The notes: generated from the letters alone by a model not told the origin. Positions 28,409 to 37,848 are shown, counted from the first letter of the stretch. The stretch is DNA of 64,000 nt from Nitrospiraceae bacterium (GCA_020632595.1 JACKFF010000001.1:310001-374000); one strand, 5' to 3'. Numbers and translations: made by a program.

Positions 28409-29809
28409 TTACATTCGTTTAAACCACACCAACACTCGTCCGCTTTTTGAGATGGTTTCATTCTTAATGATCACCGCCTTTTCTTTCAGAAGCGCCATGA
28501 AATGTTCAGCGGTGTAATCAGGGAAAATATCCTGACGCAAACTTAACAATTCTTGCACCATAGGATCATTTTTCGGAACAAATTCGATAACCCCCTGTGG
28601 CGCAAGCGTGATGAGCCAACTGACAACCTGAACCAACGGGATATTCCTGGCAATAGCTAAGTGATGAACAAGAGCCAAGGCGAGGACGGCATCCGCTGAG
28701 GCCCGGGACTGCAGACTTTCTCGCTCGTGCCCATTCCACCCTTGGCTTGGACTCGGATTAGCCGCATCCATAAACAGAGCTTGAAAAGCCAGACGCCTCT
28801 CGGCTGCTCGATAGTAACTGCCATCCAGCGCCCCCTGATCAAAGTCAAACCCCACGACGTTCCGTGCCCCGCCTTCCAACGCCGCCTCCGAATATTCACC
28901 CGTATTACACCCGAAATCCCATACAAGTGTGGGCTGGACCGTTTGGGAAAATTCAAGAATGAATTGTTTTTTAGATTGGATTTCCATTGAAGAATAACTA
29001 CAGGTCTTATCGTAATCCCCCCAAGTGCTTTCACCCTTATTCAAAGGTGTCAGTTGACTAATCCAATGAAACATTTTTTCCAGCATCGCCTTGAAAGAAG
29101 AAAGAGGGAACGAGGCCTTGGCTAATGAATGATCCTGAAGGCTTTTCGTACGTTTTGTAGAAGTTTTTTGGAAAAGATCTTGCAAGACGACGTGGGTCAG
29201 GACATTCCACTTCCAGCAGTGTCTCCACTTGAGTAGCTTTCGGATCTCTCCAGTTGTAATTCCTTCCTGCGTTCCCCGATACCAGGCGTTGTGAGATATG
29301 CCAAAAAATGCGCGAAGTAACAGAGGGTTTAGAAATTGTTCGCAAAATTGGCGATGCCCAACCCACATTTCACCAGATTGGTAGCGCCTAAAGGAGAGGT
29401 GATCAATGAAGACCGGCTGATTTCCCTGAAATTGAATATTGTAAGCCGAGGCATCGGAAAGCGTGACACCGGCTGCCAATGATTGCAAATGGACTCGTAA
29501 ATGCAGGAGTGCAGCGGCCTTCAGTGCCGGGAATGACCATTCATAGGGATAGGAGATAAATGGGAGCCTGGGTGCTTCCAAAACATACCGAGGCTTTGGA
29601 TCTGAGTGCCCCAGAATGTCTGATGACACAACCTCAAACGGAAGGAGCAAGCCTTCGGTCGCAAGCTTTTGGAATAATCCCGTGGAAGTGACAAAATCAA
29701 AATCCTGAGAAAAGGAATCATTGACCGTCCTAAAGATACGCCCCTCAAGCTGATATACGTTTCCACTGGGATCACGGAAGGATCCTGGAAGGGGTTGGAC
29801 ACCAACCAT
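28409..29809 (-). CDS. NoeA-like two-domain SAM methyltransferase
   Basis: A 466-residue protein. The N-terminal half has a kinase-like remnant around LSDASAYNIQFQGNQPVFIDHLSF, resembling the Asp-x4-Asn and Asp motifs of aminoglycoside/choline kinases. The C-terminal half is a class I methyltransferase with motif I VWDFGCNTGEYSEAA and motif II VVGFDFDQGALD. This arrangement is seen in NoeA-like proteins of nodulation and exopolysaccharide loci. Its ATG overlaps the upstream stop by one base (TAATG), so it is translationally coupled to the small membrane protein gene. Confidence 0.75.
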   Translation of the reverse strand: MVGVQPLPGSFRDPSGNVYQLEGRIFRTVNDSFSQDFDFVTSTGLFQKLATEGLLLPFEVVSSDILGHSDPKPRYVLEAPRLPFISYPYEWSFPALKAAALLHLRVHLQSLAAGVTLSDASAYNIQFQGNQPVFIDHLSFRRYQSGEMWVGHRQFCEQFLNPLLLRAFFGISHNAWYRGTQEGITTGEIRKLLKWRHCWKWNVLTHVVLQDLFQKTSTKRTKSLQDHSLAKASFPLSSFKAMLEKMFHWISQLTPLNKGESTWGDYDKTCSYSSMEIQSKKQFILEFSQTVQPTLVWDFGCNTGEYSEAALEGGARNVVGFDFDQGALDGSYYRAAERRLAFQALFMDAANPSPSQGWNGHERESLQSRASADAVLALALVHHLAIARNIPLVQVVSWLITLAPQGVIEFVPKNDPMVQELLSLRQDIFPDYTAEHFMALLKEKAVIIKNETISKSGRVLVWFKRM

Positions 29810-30045
29810 TACTTCTGATCTTCGGAAGAGGAATGTTCAGATTCTTCTCGGGCATTTCCACGAAATAGCCCGACAAATCGCCTCCAGTACAACTTGAGAA
29901 TCACTACGGCGCCGGCGATGCCGCCCAGCAAGAGTTGCAACACCATACTTCCGGTACCGGGGTCAAGGTAAGCCTGTGCCGAATTTTCGAATCCGAATAC
30001 AATCAGAGTGATACTAATGGCAAGAAAACTCCCTAAATATTTCAT
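29809..30045 (-). CDS. small YLDPGTGSM-type membrane protein
   Basis: A 78-residue protein. It has a signal-peptide-like helix (residues 4-26, ending at a possible AQA cleavage site), then YLDPGTGSMVLQLLLGG, a second membrane helix to about residue 55, and a charged tail (RRFVGLFRGN, then acidic). The YLDPGTGS motif is known to me from small proteins next to sulfatase-like and methyltransferase genes in bacterial glycan loci; its role is unknown. The start has GGAGGAAATTGCAAA upstream. It is coupled to the downstream methyltransferase. Confidence 0.75.
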   Translation of the reverse strand: MKYLGSFLAISITLIVFGFENSAQAYLDPGTGSMVLQLLLGGIAGAVVILKLYWRRFVGLFRGNAREESEHSSSEDQK

Positions 30046-30170
30046 TTTGCAATTTCCTCCCTGGCCTTTCCCAACACCCTCGTCATTTCAAGTTCGAGCC
30101 TTAGTGGCACATGAATTATCGTCAACCAGTAACAGGGCTATTATCCTCCGCGACAAACTCTGAAGTGACA

Positions 30171-31010
30171 TCAGGAAAATTGTAAATCAAAATCAGGAAG
30201 GCTGTTTGAATCCTCTTCTGTTATTTTTCCCAACACTCGTTCTTGAACCTGATAAAAGGGATGGCCCCCTGCCGACTTATACGGATTATTTGATTTGGTA
30301 TTATAACAACCGATTAAGGCAATTCTGGAATGGAGAGACACGTTATCATTGGAACCATGTAAGGTATTACAGTGAAACATCACGACATCTCCTCGCTTCA
30401 ATTCCACGTATACTTCCGGCAAACGCGTTTCAATGACAGCGAGGCGGTCCTGACACACACCACTGTCAGACACCCCATCATGAAACACATGGTCAATCCT
30501 GCCCATCTTATGAGACCCCTCGAGAATTTTCAAACACCCATTTTCCCTGGTCATCGGGTCAACGGCAATGAGAACCGTAGCCATATCCGGATACAAATTC
30601 CCCATTCCATACCAATAGGCATAATCCTGATGATAGCGGAATCCGACCATACCAGGATATTTCAAGGTAATTTTATTATGATACACGTATATAGAATCGT
30701 TAAAAAAACATTCCAATCGATCGAAAATCGACGCACGTCGAGTGGCTTTGGCGAAGACATCATTTCCCGATGTATCATTCCACACAAAAATGGTTTCAAA
30801 GGATGGCCGTTTTCCCTGAGAAACTTTATTCATGAGACCTTCAGTCCGCAGTTTCATCCCCTCATGATTCACGATGATATTCTTTAGAATATGCATCTCT
30901 TCCTGGTCGAACAGATCAGGAACAATCAGGTATCCCTTCGTCCAAAATTGCTCAGACTCCTTTTCAAATCCCATCCCACTCTCCATGTTTGCCGAACGGA
31001 TGCCGTTCAA
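30171..31010 (-). CDS. phytanoyl-CoA dioxygenase-like Fe(II)/2-oxoglutarate enzyme
   Basis: Up to 279 residues. The double-stranded beta-helix iron site is visible: FRYHQDYAYWY gives the His-x-Asp pair, and VMFHCNTLHGSNDN gives the distal His, with SRIAL providing the 2-oxoglutarate arginine. It probably hydroxylates a sugar, lipid or small precursor in the cytoplasm. The TTG at 31010 overlaps the hddC stop (TTGA), but the ATG at 30974 has GGAGAG six bases upstream and gives a more usual N-terminus, so the protein may be 267 residues. Confidence 0.85.
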   Translation of the reverse strand: MNGIRSANMESGMGFEKESEQFWTKGYLIVPDLFDQEEMHILKNIIVNHEGMKLRTEGLMNKVSQGKRPSFETIFVWNDTSGNDVFAKATRRASIFDRLECFFNDSIYVYHNKITLKYPGMVGFRYHQDYAYWYGMGNLYPDMATVLIAVDPMTRENGCLKILEGSHKMGRIDHVFHDGVSDSGVCQDRLAVIETRLPEVYVELKRGDVVMFHCNTLHGSNDNVSLHSRIALIGCYNTKSNNPYKSAGGHPFYQVQERVLGKITEEDSNSLPDFDLQFS

Positions 31011-31723
31011 TTAATCCCCGTAAAAATCATTTCCCTCTGAGCGCGTTCATAGTCGCTTGGCGTGCCGATATCAATAAAATATCCTGTGCTGACGAATGCA
31101 CGTGGCTGCAGCTCCCGACAATACGGCTGAAGGATATCCGTCTCAAAGGAAAAGCGCTCTCCGCTTCCATATTGGGAAAAGATTTCAGGTCCAACAACGT
31201 ACACACCCGCGTTTACTAGGCCTGGACCTTCCTGACCCTTTTCTTGAAACTCTACGATCCGTTCACCTAGGAGCACGACGGCCCCATACCGACTGACATC
31301 CGGGACATGCCGAAGTACGATTGCGACTTGCGTTGGGGTCTGTGCATACCAGGCCATCAGGGCCGGATAATCAATATCAACGAGCGTGTCGGCATTAAGG
31401 ACCAAAGTCGGAGAAGATTCACCACCTTTTAGCGCTAAAGCCATCGCTCCTCCTGTTCCTAAAGGATAACGTTCCCTTGAATATCTGATTTGAAGTGAGC
31501 GGTAAGCCTGACCAAAATGCTCTTCAATGACCTCCGCCTTATACCCAACTGATATAGTAACTTCGGTCAGCCCAGCATCGACAAGCCTATCGAGAATATA
31601 CTCCAAAAATGGCCGGCCTCTCACAGGCGCCATGGGCTTAGGAAGATCTGGGACCACCGGCTGAAGCCTTTCGCCACGTCCCCCGGCCAGAACAATGGCA
31701 TTTTTGATTCCTACTTGAGCCAC
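31007..31723 (-). CDS. hddC: heptose-1-phosphate guanylyltransferase-like nucleotidyltransferase
   Basis: A 238-residue nucleotidyltransferase. The signature VLAGGRGERLQPVVPDLPKPM is at the N-terminus, LVLNADTLVD carries the metal-binding Asp, and GYFIDIGTPSDYERAQ closes the domain. It is closest in pattern to HddC/WcbM, which makes GDP-D-glycero-alpha-D-manno-heptose; the hddA-like kinase upstream supports this. Start GTG at 31723 is chosen because AGGAG lies eight bases before it; a GTG at 31732 overlaps that site. A glucose- or mannose-1-phosphate enzyme is the alternative. Confidence 0.78.
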   Translation of the reverse strand: MAQVGIKNAIVLAGGRGERLQPVVPDLPKPMAPVRGRPFLEYILDRLVDAGLTEVTISVGYKAEVIEEHFGQAYRSLQIRYSRERYPLGTGGAMALALKGGESSPTLVLNADTLVDIDYPALMAWYAQTPTQVAIVLRHVPDVSRYGAVVLLGERIVEFQEKGQEGPGLVNAGVYVVGPEIFSQYGSGERFSFETDILQPYCRELQPRAFVSTGYFIDIGTPSDYERAQREMIFTGIN

Positions 31724-31975
31724 ATGAATCACTCCTGACTTCAGGCATCAATCAAACACATGCCAGAGGAGGATAACCCTGGCGCAAACATATCAGCGAC
31801 TCAGCTTCTTACGGAATAATTCAGTTGAATACGCATCAGACCAAAACCTTACAATCCCTATCCGTGGTTGTTCGGACTAAATAGGTTCTCAATTTACCTC
31901 ACCAACACATTCGGTTTTTTCAAACAACCATGCAAAAAGGCCAACCGCGGTCTGATTTCTTCCACACGATTCCAT

Positions 31976-33004
31976 TTATTCAATCTTCCAACCTTGCATC
32001 CCGTATTTGGTGAAATGACAGTTACTGACTTGACCGGAAAATTTTTTTAACGCAAAAATTACTTCCATGCGTTTTTCCGGTGGGACGAAAAACATCATGA
32101 ATCCTCCCCCGCCTGCCCCCGACACCTTACCGGCCAAGGATCCCGCTTTGACTGCCGCTTCATAGATTTCATCGATATGCGCGTTGGACACACTCTTGGC
32201 TGAACGTTTTTTGCTGACCCATCCCTCGCGCATGGATTCAACCAGTCCGGTGAAATCCCCTTTCAACAGACACTCCTTCATCGTACAGGCCTCACGCTTC
32301 ATGGCATGCATGGCAGAAACTGCCAAGTCAGTGCCAGCCTCGACATTGGTACTCTGATCACTGATGATCTTTGCCGAAGATCTGGACACACCAGTAAAAA
32401 AAAGCACTAATGAAGCCTCCAGCTCACAGATGATCCAATTTTTGATACGCAAGGGATTGACGATCACCCGATTGTCTGCATAAAACTCAATAAAGTTAAA
32501 TCCCCCAAATGTCGCGGCGTATTGATCCTGTCTCCCGCCCTGCAGACCACAATCGACTCGCTCAATCTTAAACGCCAAATGAGCCAACGCGTAATCGTCA
32601 AGCGGGACGTTCAGCAATTCCGCAAAGGCCTTAAGCATCGCCACGACCAGAGTGGAGGAGGATCCTAACCCAGATCCTACAGGAGCATCGCAGTAGGTGG
32701 TAACTTTCACAGGCAACGGGCGTCCTTCATTATGCTGCTCAACCATGTACAGATAGACGGCTCGATGTAAATCGAGCCCTCCATTGCATGGAATGGTTTC
32801 TCCCAACTGATACTCACTAAAATGCTGGCGATCCGCAGAACAAAACTGCACCTTATGGCTCGTTAACACCTCCAGCACCGCATAGGCATATCGATCAATC
32901 GTGGCATTGAGCACACAACCGCCATATAGATCACAATAGGGCGACACATCTGTCCCGCCTCCCGCCAGGCCAAGCCGAAGAGGCGCCCGCGCGCGGATGA
33001 TCAT
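31976..33004 (-). CDS. hddA: D-glycero-D-manno-heptose-7-phosphate kinase-like GHMP kinase
   Basis: A 342-residue GHMP kinase. Motif 1 APLRLGLAGGGTDVSPYC is typical of HddA/WcbL, motif 2 PVGSGLGSSSTLVVAML binds ATP, and motif 3 KVSGAGGGGFMMFF is near the C-terminus. HddA phosphorylates heptose-7-phosphate at C1 before HddC transfers GMP. It sits 252 bases upstream of the HddC-like gene. The isomerase GmhA and phosphatase GmhB needed before and after are not in this window. Confidence 0.85.
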   Translation of the reverse strand: MIIRARAPLRLGLAGGGTDVSPYCDLYGGCVLNATIDRYAYAVLEVLTSHKVQFCSADRQHFSEYQLGETIPCNGGLDLHRAVYLYMVEQHNEGRPLPVKVTTYCDAPVGSGLGSSSTLVVAMLKAFAELLNVPLDDYALAHLAFKIERVDCGLQGGRQDQYAATFGGFNFIEFYADNRVIVNPLRIKNWIICELEASLVLFFTGVSRSSAKIISDQSTNVEAGTDLAVSAMHAMKREACTMKECLLKGDFTGLVESMREGWVSKKRSAKSVSNAHIDEIYEAAVKAGSLAGKVSGAGGGGFMMFFVPPEKRMEVIFALKKFSGQVSNCHFTKYGMQGWKIE

Positions 33005-33019
33005 CGAACCCTCCAGATA

Positions 33020-33757
33020 TCAAAGGGGCTGGTCATTGTGAAACGGTGGTTTTTCCCGGTTGAAATGTTTAAGCGTTCGAAGATCGTCCCGGTACTGGTT
33101 CAGGTGAATCCGTACTTCGTCTCGAGGTTGGTCTGAGGATCGACACCAACGCCCACCTGCGTCCACTTCCGCAATAGGACGCTTGCGAATGACAAATTCG
33201 ATCCCGCATTCCCCAACCGAGCTTAAGGTCTGGTCGTATCTGGGAAGATTAAACCGATACGTCGAAATGAGCTGTTCAATTTTGACCGGCTCGGCAGCAG
33301 CACCAAGGTCACGTACCAAATCCAGAACATTCAGAGACTTTCGACTCCATGACTGCATCTTGAAAATGGTAAACGTCCATTTATGATCGGCATTAAATGT
33401 GCTCGGAAACTGGCCTTGTTCATATAAATCTTCATCCGGGACGGTTATGACGAGATGACCGCCTGGCCGCAACACCCTAAACCAATTCCGGAGTCCTACG
33501 ACAGGATCATGCAAATGCTCCAGGCAATGACTGCTATGCACAAAGTCGAAGGTCTCATCCTGCACCCCCTCAAGAAACTGCGCATTGCCATCAACCAGGT
33601 CCCATGTTCGCACATCCTCCATCCGACAGAATAATTCCTGATATAAACCCAAGGGATCGGGATGGCCACCGATGTCCAGACCCATCCCGACGAAAAACCG
33701 GTTAATGAAGTTTGGCTCGGATAGTCGCCGAGCAATGGACTTGCTACATTCTTTCAT
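33020..33757 (-). CDS. class I SAM-dependent methyltransferase
   Basis: A 245-residue protein. The glycine motif is weak (LDIGGHPDPLG), but DLVDGNAQFLEG, TFDFVHSSHCLEHLHDP and FRVLRPGGHLVITVPDEDLY are the methyltransf_11/23 motifs II to post-IV. It probably methylates a sugar of the glycan, either as nucleotide sugar or on the lipid carrier. It lies 15 bases upstream of hddA in the same operon. Confidence 0.85.
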   Translation of the reverse strand: MKECSKSIARRLSEPNFINRFFVGMGLDIGGHPDPLGLYQELFCRMEDVRTWDLVDGNAQFLEGVQDETFDFVHSSHCLEHLHDPVVGLRNWFRVLRPGGHLVITVPDEDLYEQGQFPSTFNADHKWTFTIFKMQSWSRKSLNVLDLVRDLGAAAEPVKIEQLISTYRFNLPRYDQTLSSVGECGIEFVIRKRPIAEVDAGGRWCRSSDQPRDEVRIHLNQYRDDLRTLKHFNREKPPFHNDQPL

Positions 33758-33790
33758 AATTACGTTGACGAATAATGGAACGGTTAGGTA

Positions 33791-34573
33791 TCACACTCCA
33801 TGAGACCGAAAGACAAAGTGGGGGAAAATTTGCTCACTATGCATACGGTCGCGACGAATCACCAATTCTTCTACCGCTTCGGTCGCTCCTAAACAGCTTG
33901 AGGTGGTCGCATCATCAAACACCAGATACCCACCTGGAACCATGAAGGGCTTCACCAGATCATATGAAAAAGCCACTGCAGAATAAATATCACAGTCGAT
34001 ATGGGCCAAGACAATGCTTCCAATCTTGTCGACGGCAGAGGGGCCAGTTTCCTGGAACAACCCTTTGATAAACTCAACATTTCTCAAACCCTCCCGATCA
34101 GCAAATTCTCGCAACTCCTGCAAATCGACGTCTTGAAAATCTCCTGCTCCGTGGGCATCGATAGCCGATTCGGTTGCCGGCATTCCTACAAAAGTATCCA
34201 GCGCAAAGACTTTTCTGCCAGGATACAGTTGATCGACCACATAGGCCATAAACAGCGCATTCCCACCTTTATAGGACCCAAATTCGACAATGTGGCCAAA
34301 GGGAATATAAGGAAGAAAATATTTCAGGATCAGAAAAATATTCATCCGGTTGTCTTCAGAGACCACAGTTCGGCCAGAAGCCAACCTGTATGCCTCTTGA
34401 TATAACGCATCCTTACGCACCGACTCACGCAATTGGCCGCATTGCAATCCCCATCCTCTGGCATAGCCATCCCGAACATTACGGGACTTCCGGACGGGAT
34501 AGCCTCCCCCACCCCCGACAGGAGGGACAAATAGATCAAAGACCATTTCCACTTCTCTCAGATCGGGCTTCAT
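33791..34573 (-). CDS. TylF/MycF-family O-methyltransferase
   Basis: A 260-residue methyltransferase of the macrocin O-methyltransferase (TylF) family. VEFGSYKGGNALFMAY is the SAM motif, LDTFVGMPATES is the family-typical segment after motif II, and AHIDCDIYSAV with YLVFDDATT supplies metal-binding Asp residues. TylF-type enzymes methylate sugar hydroxyls with Mg2+. It is consistent with glycan O-methylation. An N-terminal glycine-rich stretch (VGGGGGYPV) is unusual. Confidence 0.88.
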   Translation of the reverse strand: MKPDLREVEMVFDLFVPPVGGGGGYPVRKSRNVRDGYARGWGLQCGQLRESVRKDALYQEAYRLASGRTVVSEDNRMNIFLILKYFLPYIPFGHIVEFGSYKGGNALFMAYVVDQLYPGRKVFALDTFVGMPATESAIDAHGAGDFQDVDLQELREFADREGLRNVEFIKGLFQETGPSAVDKIGSIVLAHIDCDIYSAVAFSYDLVKPFMVPGGYLVFDDATTSSCLGATEAVEELVIRRDRMHSEQIFPHFVFRSHGV

Positions 34574-34682
34574 TCCTCTGTCATCCCTGGGTCACACATC
34601 ATTCACAGTCATTTCACGGCACCAATGAGAAGCCGTGCCAATCACGATCCCTTCCCATTATGAAAATGAAGGGTCTTCTCCT

Positions 34683-36125
34683 TCACAGTTCATCTAGCAG
34701 GTTTAAAGCCTCAAGTCGACCTCGATATTTGGTCCCCACCGCCTGTGAGCTATGATGGGTTTTGATAAAGTCCGCCGCATGTTGACCAATTGTTTGCGCA
34801 TAATGCGGCTCAGTGACGACTCGCTTCATAAACCACACGGCATGCTCAATGTCAGGGTCTGCCCACTTCTGCCCTTTTCCAAATGGATATTCATCTTCCC
34901 TGACCGGAATAAGCTGATAATCCACGAGGCACGAATTGTGGGCATTAGTAAAATCAAGATTTCCCGAATACCCGGTCGCAATCACCGGCTTCCCGAGATA
35001 CATGGCTTCCGCCAGCCCACGGCCGAACCCTTCCGATCGATGCAGGGACAGAAAACAGTCGCACAGCTTGACCAGGGACTTGGTTTCCCGATCCGTTAAT
35101 ACCTTATCTATCAAGATGATTCGAGGATCCTCACAATCAATGGATTCAAGAAACGCCTGGTATTCCTTCGGACGCAAGCCCATGCCATTCATCTTAATGA
35201 CCAATCCGACGCGCGTATCCGAAAGATCGGGAAATGCCTGCAAAAAAGCCCGGATGACCGCATGCGGGTTTTTTCGATGCACATAGGAGGTAAAATCGAA
35301 AAAGAAAAGGAAAAGAAAACGATCCTCTGACAATCCAAAGGATTCCCTGGTCATCCCTTGTGGCACTGGAAATTCCACGGCCAAAGGCATCCTGATGACG
35401 GGAGATGAGGTTTTATCGGCAATGGCCTGTTCAATAAATCGTGAGGGAGCCCAGACTTCATCCACCAATTGAAGGGACGGATGCCACGCCTCGGGAAAAT
35501 GGCTTAACTCCCATGACCAATATCCAATATTATACCGATCCGCAAATAGATCCTTGCCCAAAAGCTTTCGAGCATTCCCCATCTCATCTGCATTCAGATG
35601 AAATACATTAGTCCGATAAGCTCCAGCTCTGGAAATCTTATCCATAAAAAGGAAATCCTTATGGACCTCGGCAACGTGAACCCCATGCTCACCATAAACA
35701 CTTCGAATACCGAATGGGACTTGTGCCGCCGAACATGCTGCCGCAGACAGCCGTATATTTTCACCTATTCCAAGCACCCCATAGGGATGCCCGATTAATA
35801 ACACCCCGGGCGAAACCACTGCTCTAATGGACCCAAGTCCATTTCCCAGCTCGATTTCCGTTCTTGCAGGCATTACCTCGATTGCTGCATGCCAAGGCGA
35901 CGTCCTCTCCCCAACAATTGCACCTTTAGATCTAACTCCTTGTCCCACACGATGTAAATCGAAGGATGCTATCCAGCTTCCCATCACAGGCATGAGTCGT
36001 CGCGTCAGACCGCGGAATCCTTCACAAACAAGGATCTGCCATAAACTCCGCACAACCATCGTGACCCCGCCATGGGAACGAACAGCCTGCTTCGTCATCC
36101 CAACAAATTTAAGGAAAGTTCCCAT
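34683..36125 (-). CDS. GT4-family glycosyltransferase, paralogue A
   Basis: A 480-residue GT-B glycosyltransferase. The first 45 residues form an amphipathic N-terminal module (KQAVRSHGGVTMVVRSLW). The catalytic part has VDEVWAPSRFIEQAIADKTSS, FFDFTSYVHRKNPHAVI, and LHRSEGFGRGLAEAMYLGKPVIATGYSG with the E-x7-E motif. From about residue 130 to the end it is nearly identical to its tandem neighbour at 36273-37643, while residues 50-100 differ. It probably adds a sugar to the growing repeat unit; specificity unknown. Confidence 0.9.
   Translation of the reverse strand: MGTFLKFVGMTKQAVRSHGGVTMVVRSLWQILVCEGFRGLTRRLMPVMGSWIASFDLHRVGQGVRSKGAIVGERTSPWHAAIEVMPARTEIELGNGLGSIRAVVSPGVLLIGHPYGVLGIGENIRLSAAACSAAQVPFGIRSVYGEHGVHVAEVHKDFLFMDKISRAGAYRTNVFHLNADEMGNARKLLGKDLFADRYNIGYWSWELSHFPEAWHPSLQLVDEVWAPSRFIEQAIADKTSSPVIRMPLAVEFPVPQGMTRESFGLSEDRFLFLFFFDFTSYVHRKNPHAVIRAFLQAFPDLSDTRVGLVIKMNGMGLRPKEYQAFLESIDCEDPRIILIDKVLTDRETKSLVKLCDCFLSLHRSEGFGRGLAEAMYLGKPVIATGYSGNLDFTNAHNSCLVDYQLIPVREDEYPFGKGQKWADPDIEHAVWFMKRVVTEPHYAQTIGQHAADFIKTHHSSQAVGTKYRGRLEALNLLDEL
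35060..35327. repeat. near-identical tract shared with 36641-36908
   Basis: This 268-base segment inside paralogue A matches 36641-36908 in paralogue B with one mismatch that I can see, in direct orientation, offset 1581 bases. Flanking parts of the two genes are clearly more divergent, including third codon positions. This points to recent gene conversion. Confidence 0.85.
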
Positions 36126-36272
36126 TGATTATAGGCGGATTATGGCCATGTCACTCTCAACTCTATGGCCAGTAAATTTTCTTGCTCCTTGTGAGGCAGA
36201 AGCCTCCATTGAGAGGATTTTATCGAATAGACAACGCAAGATTAAAAATGATCTATACGATTTCGGAACTCG

Positions 36273-37643
36273 TTACACAATCTTCAAGGCGGCAAGCCGA
36301 GCTCGATATTTGGTCCCCACGGCCAATGGACTGTGATAGGTTTTAATAAAGTCCGCCGCATATTGACCAATTGTTTGCGCATAATGCGGCTCCGTAACGA
36401 CTCGCTTCATAAACCACACGGCATGCTCAATATCAGGGTCTGCCCACTTCTGCCCCTTTCCAAATGGATACTCATCTTCCCTGACCGGAATAAGCCGATA
36501 ATCCACGAGGCACGAATTGTGGGGATTGGTAAAATCAAGATTTCCTGAATACCCGGTCGCAATCACCGGCTTCCCGAGATACATGGCTTCCGCCAGCCCA
36601 CGACCAAACCCTTCCGACCGGTGCAGGGACAGAAAACAATCGCACAGCTTGACCAGGGACTTGGTTTCCCGATCCGTTAATACCTTATCTATCAAGATGA
36701 TTCGAGGATCCTCACAATCAATGGATTCAAGAAACGCCTGGTATTCCTTCGGACGCAAGCCCATGCCATTCATCTTAATGACCAATCCGACGCGCGTATC
36801 CGAAAGATCGGGAAACGCCTGCAAAAAAGCCCGGATGACCGCATGCGGGTTTTTTCGATGCACATAGGAGGTAAAATCGAAAAAGAAAAGGAAAAGAAAA
36901 CGATCCTCAGGTAAACCAAAAGCTTCCCTGTGCACGCCGTTGGGCTCAGGAAAATCGACGGCCAAAGGCATCCTGATGACGGGGGATGAGGTTTTATCGG
37001 CAATGGCCTGTTCAATAAATCGTGAGGGAGCCCAGACTTCATCCACCAGTTGAAGCGATGGACACCACGCGTCGGGAAAATGGCTTAACTCCCATGCCCA
37101 ATATCCAATATTGTACCGATCCGCAAAAAGGTCCTTACCCAGATGAATTTGAGCATTCCCCATCTCATCCGCATTGATGTGAAATACATTGGCCCGATAG
37201 GCTCCAGCTCTGGAAATCTTATCCATGAAAGGGAAATCCTGGTGGATGTCGGCCAAATGGATGCCATACTCTCCCTGAACATTTCGAATACCGAATGGGA
37301 CTTCCGCCGCTGAGCAGGCCGCAGCAGATAATCGGACATGCTCCCCCATACCAAGCACCTCATAGGGATGGCCCAGTAGAAGGGCGCCAGGGGTCAGGAC
37401 AGCCCTGGGGGAACTGGAATTTTTTTCAATATTGGGTGTTGCCTCTAATCGGATCATTCCATCTGATTCGTCACTGGACACGAAGGCCTTTCGATTAGCC
37501 AGCAACTGCCTTACTTTTTTCTTCAGCCCGAGAAATCCTTCAAAAGCCAACACCTGCCACAGACGTCGAAACACCATGGTGATTCCTCCATGATGACGAA
37601 CAGCCTGTTTTGCCACACCCACAAAATCCGCAAAAGTACCCAT
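36273..37643 (-). CDS. GT4-family glycosyltransferase, paralogue B
   Basis: A 456-residue paralogue of the gene at 34683-36125, with the same N-terminal module (KQAVRHHGGITMVFRRLW), GT-B core and E-x7-E motif (SEGFGRGLAEAMYLGK). Residues about 45-80 differ fully in sequence and length from paralogue A. They lie tandemly, 147 bases apart. The pair may add two similar sugars, or one may be a redundant copy. Confidence 0.9.
   Translation of the reverse strand: MGTFADFVGVAKQAVRHHGGITMVFRRLWQVLAFEGFLGLKKKVRQLLANRKAFVSSDESDGMIRLEATPNIEKNSSSPRAVLTPGALLLGHPYEVLGMGEHVRLSAAACSAAEVPFGIRNVQGEYGIHLADIHQDFPFMDKISRAGAYRANVFHINADEMGNAQIHLGKDLFADRYNIGYWAWELSHFPDAWCPSLQLVDEVWAPSRFIEQAIADKTSSPVIRMPLAVDFPEPNGVHREAFGLPEDRFLFLFFFDFTSYVHRKNPHAVIRAFLQAFPDLSDTRVGLVIKMNGMGLRPKEYQAFLESIDCEDPRIILIDKVLTDRETKSLVKLCDCFLSLHRSEGFGRGLAEAMYLGKPVIATGYSGNLDFTNPHNSCLVDYRLIPVREDEYPFGKGQKWADPDIEHAVWFMKRVVTEPHYAQTIGQYAADFIKTYHSPLAVGTKYRARLAALKIV
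36641..36908. repeat. near-identical tract shared with 35060-35327
   Basis: Second copy of the 268-base direct repeat inside paralogue B; see the entry at 35060. The segment encodes the core of the GT-B C-terminal domain start. Confidence 0.85.
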
Positions 37644-37848
37644 TGATTAGCCTACAACCTTATTCCTATGTGTCCTGGACACCCATTCCTCCGTTGCATA
37701 TGGAAGGCGATTCTTAAATGAACTAAGGGAACCATGAAGAAAAACCGCCATCCCATACCTTCAGTCCATTCCCAATCATGCATAAGAGAAGAAATTGTCC
37801 TACTGTGTGACGACATACTCATCGCTGGCGTTCTATACCGGGCAACGG

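Noticed and set aside
35060..36908. CRISPR-like or short tandem repeat explanation for the repeated DNA
   Set aside because: The repeat is a single long direct duplication within two homologous genes, not an array of short spaced units. I saw no CRISPR array anywhere in the window.
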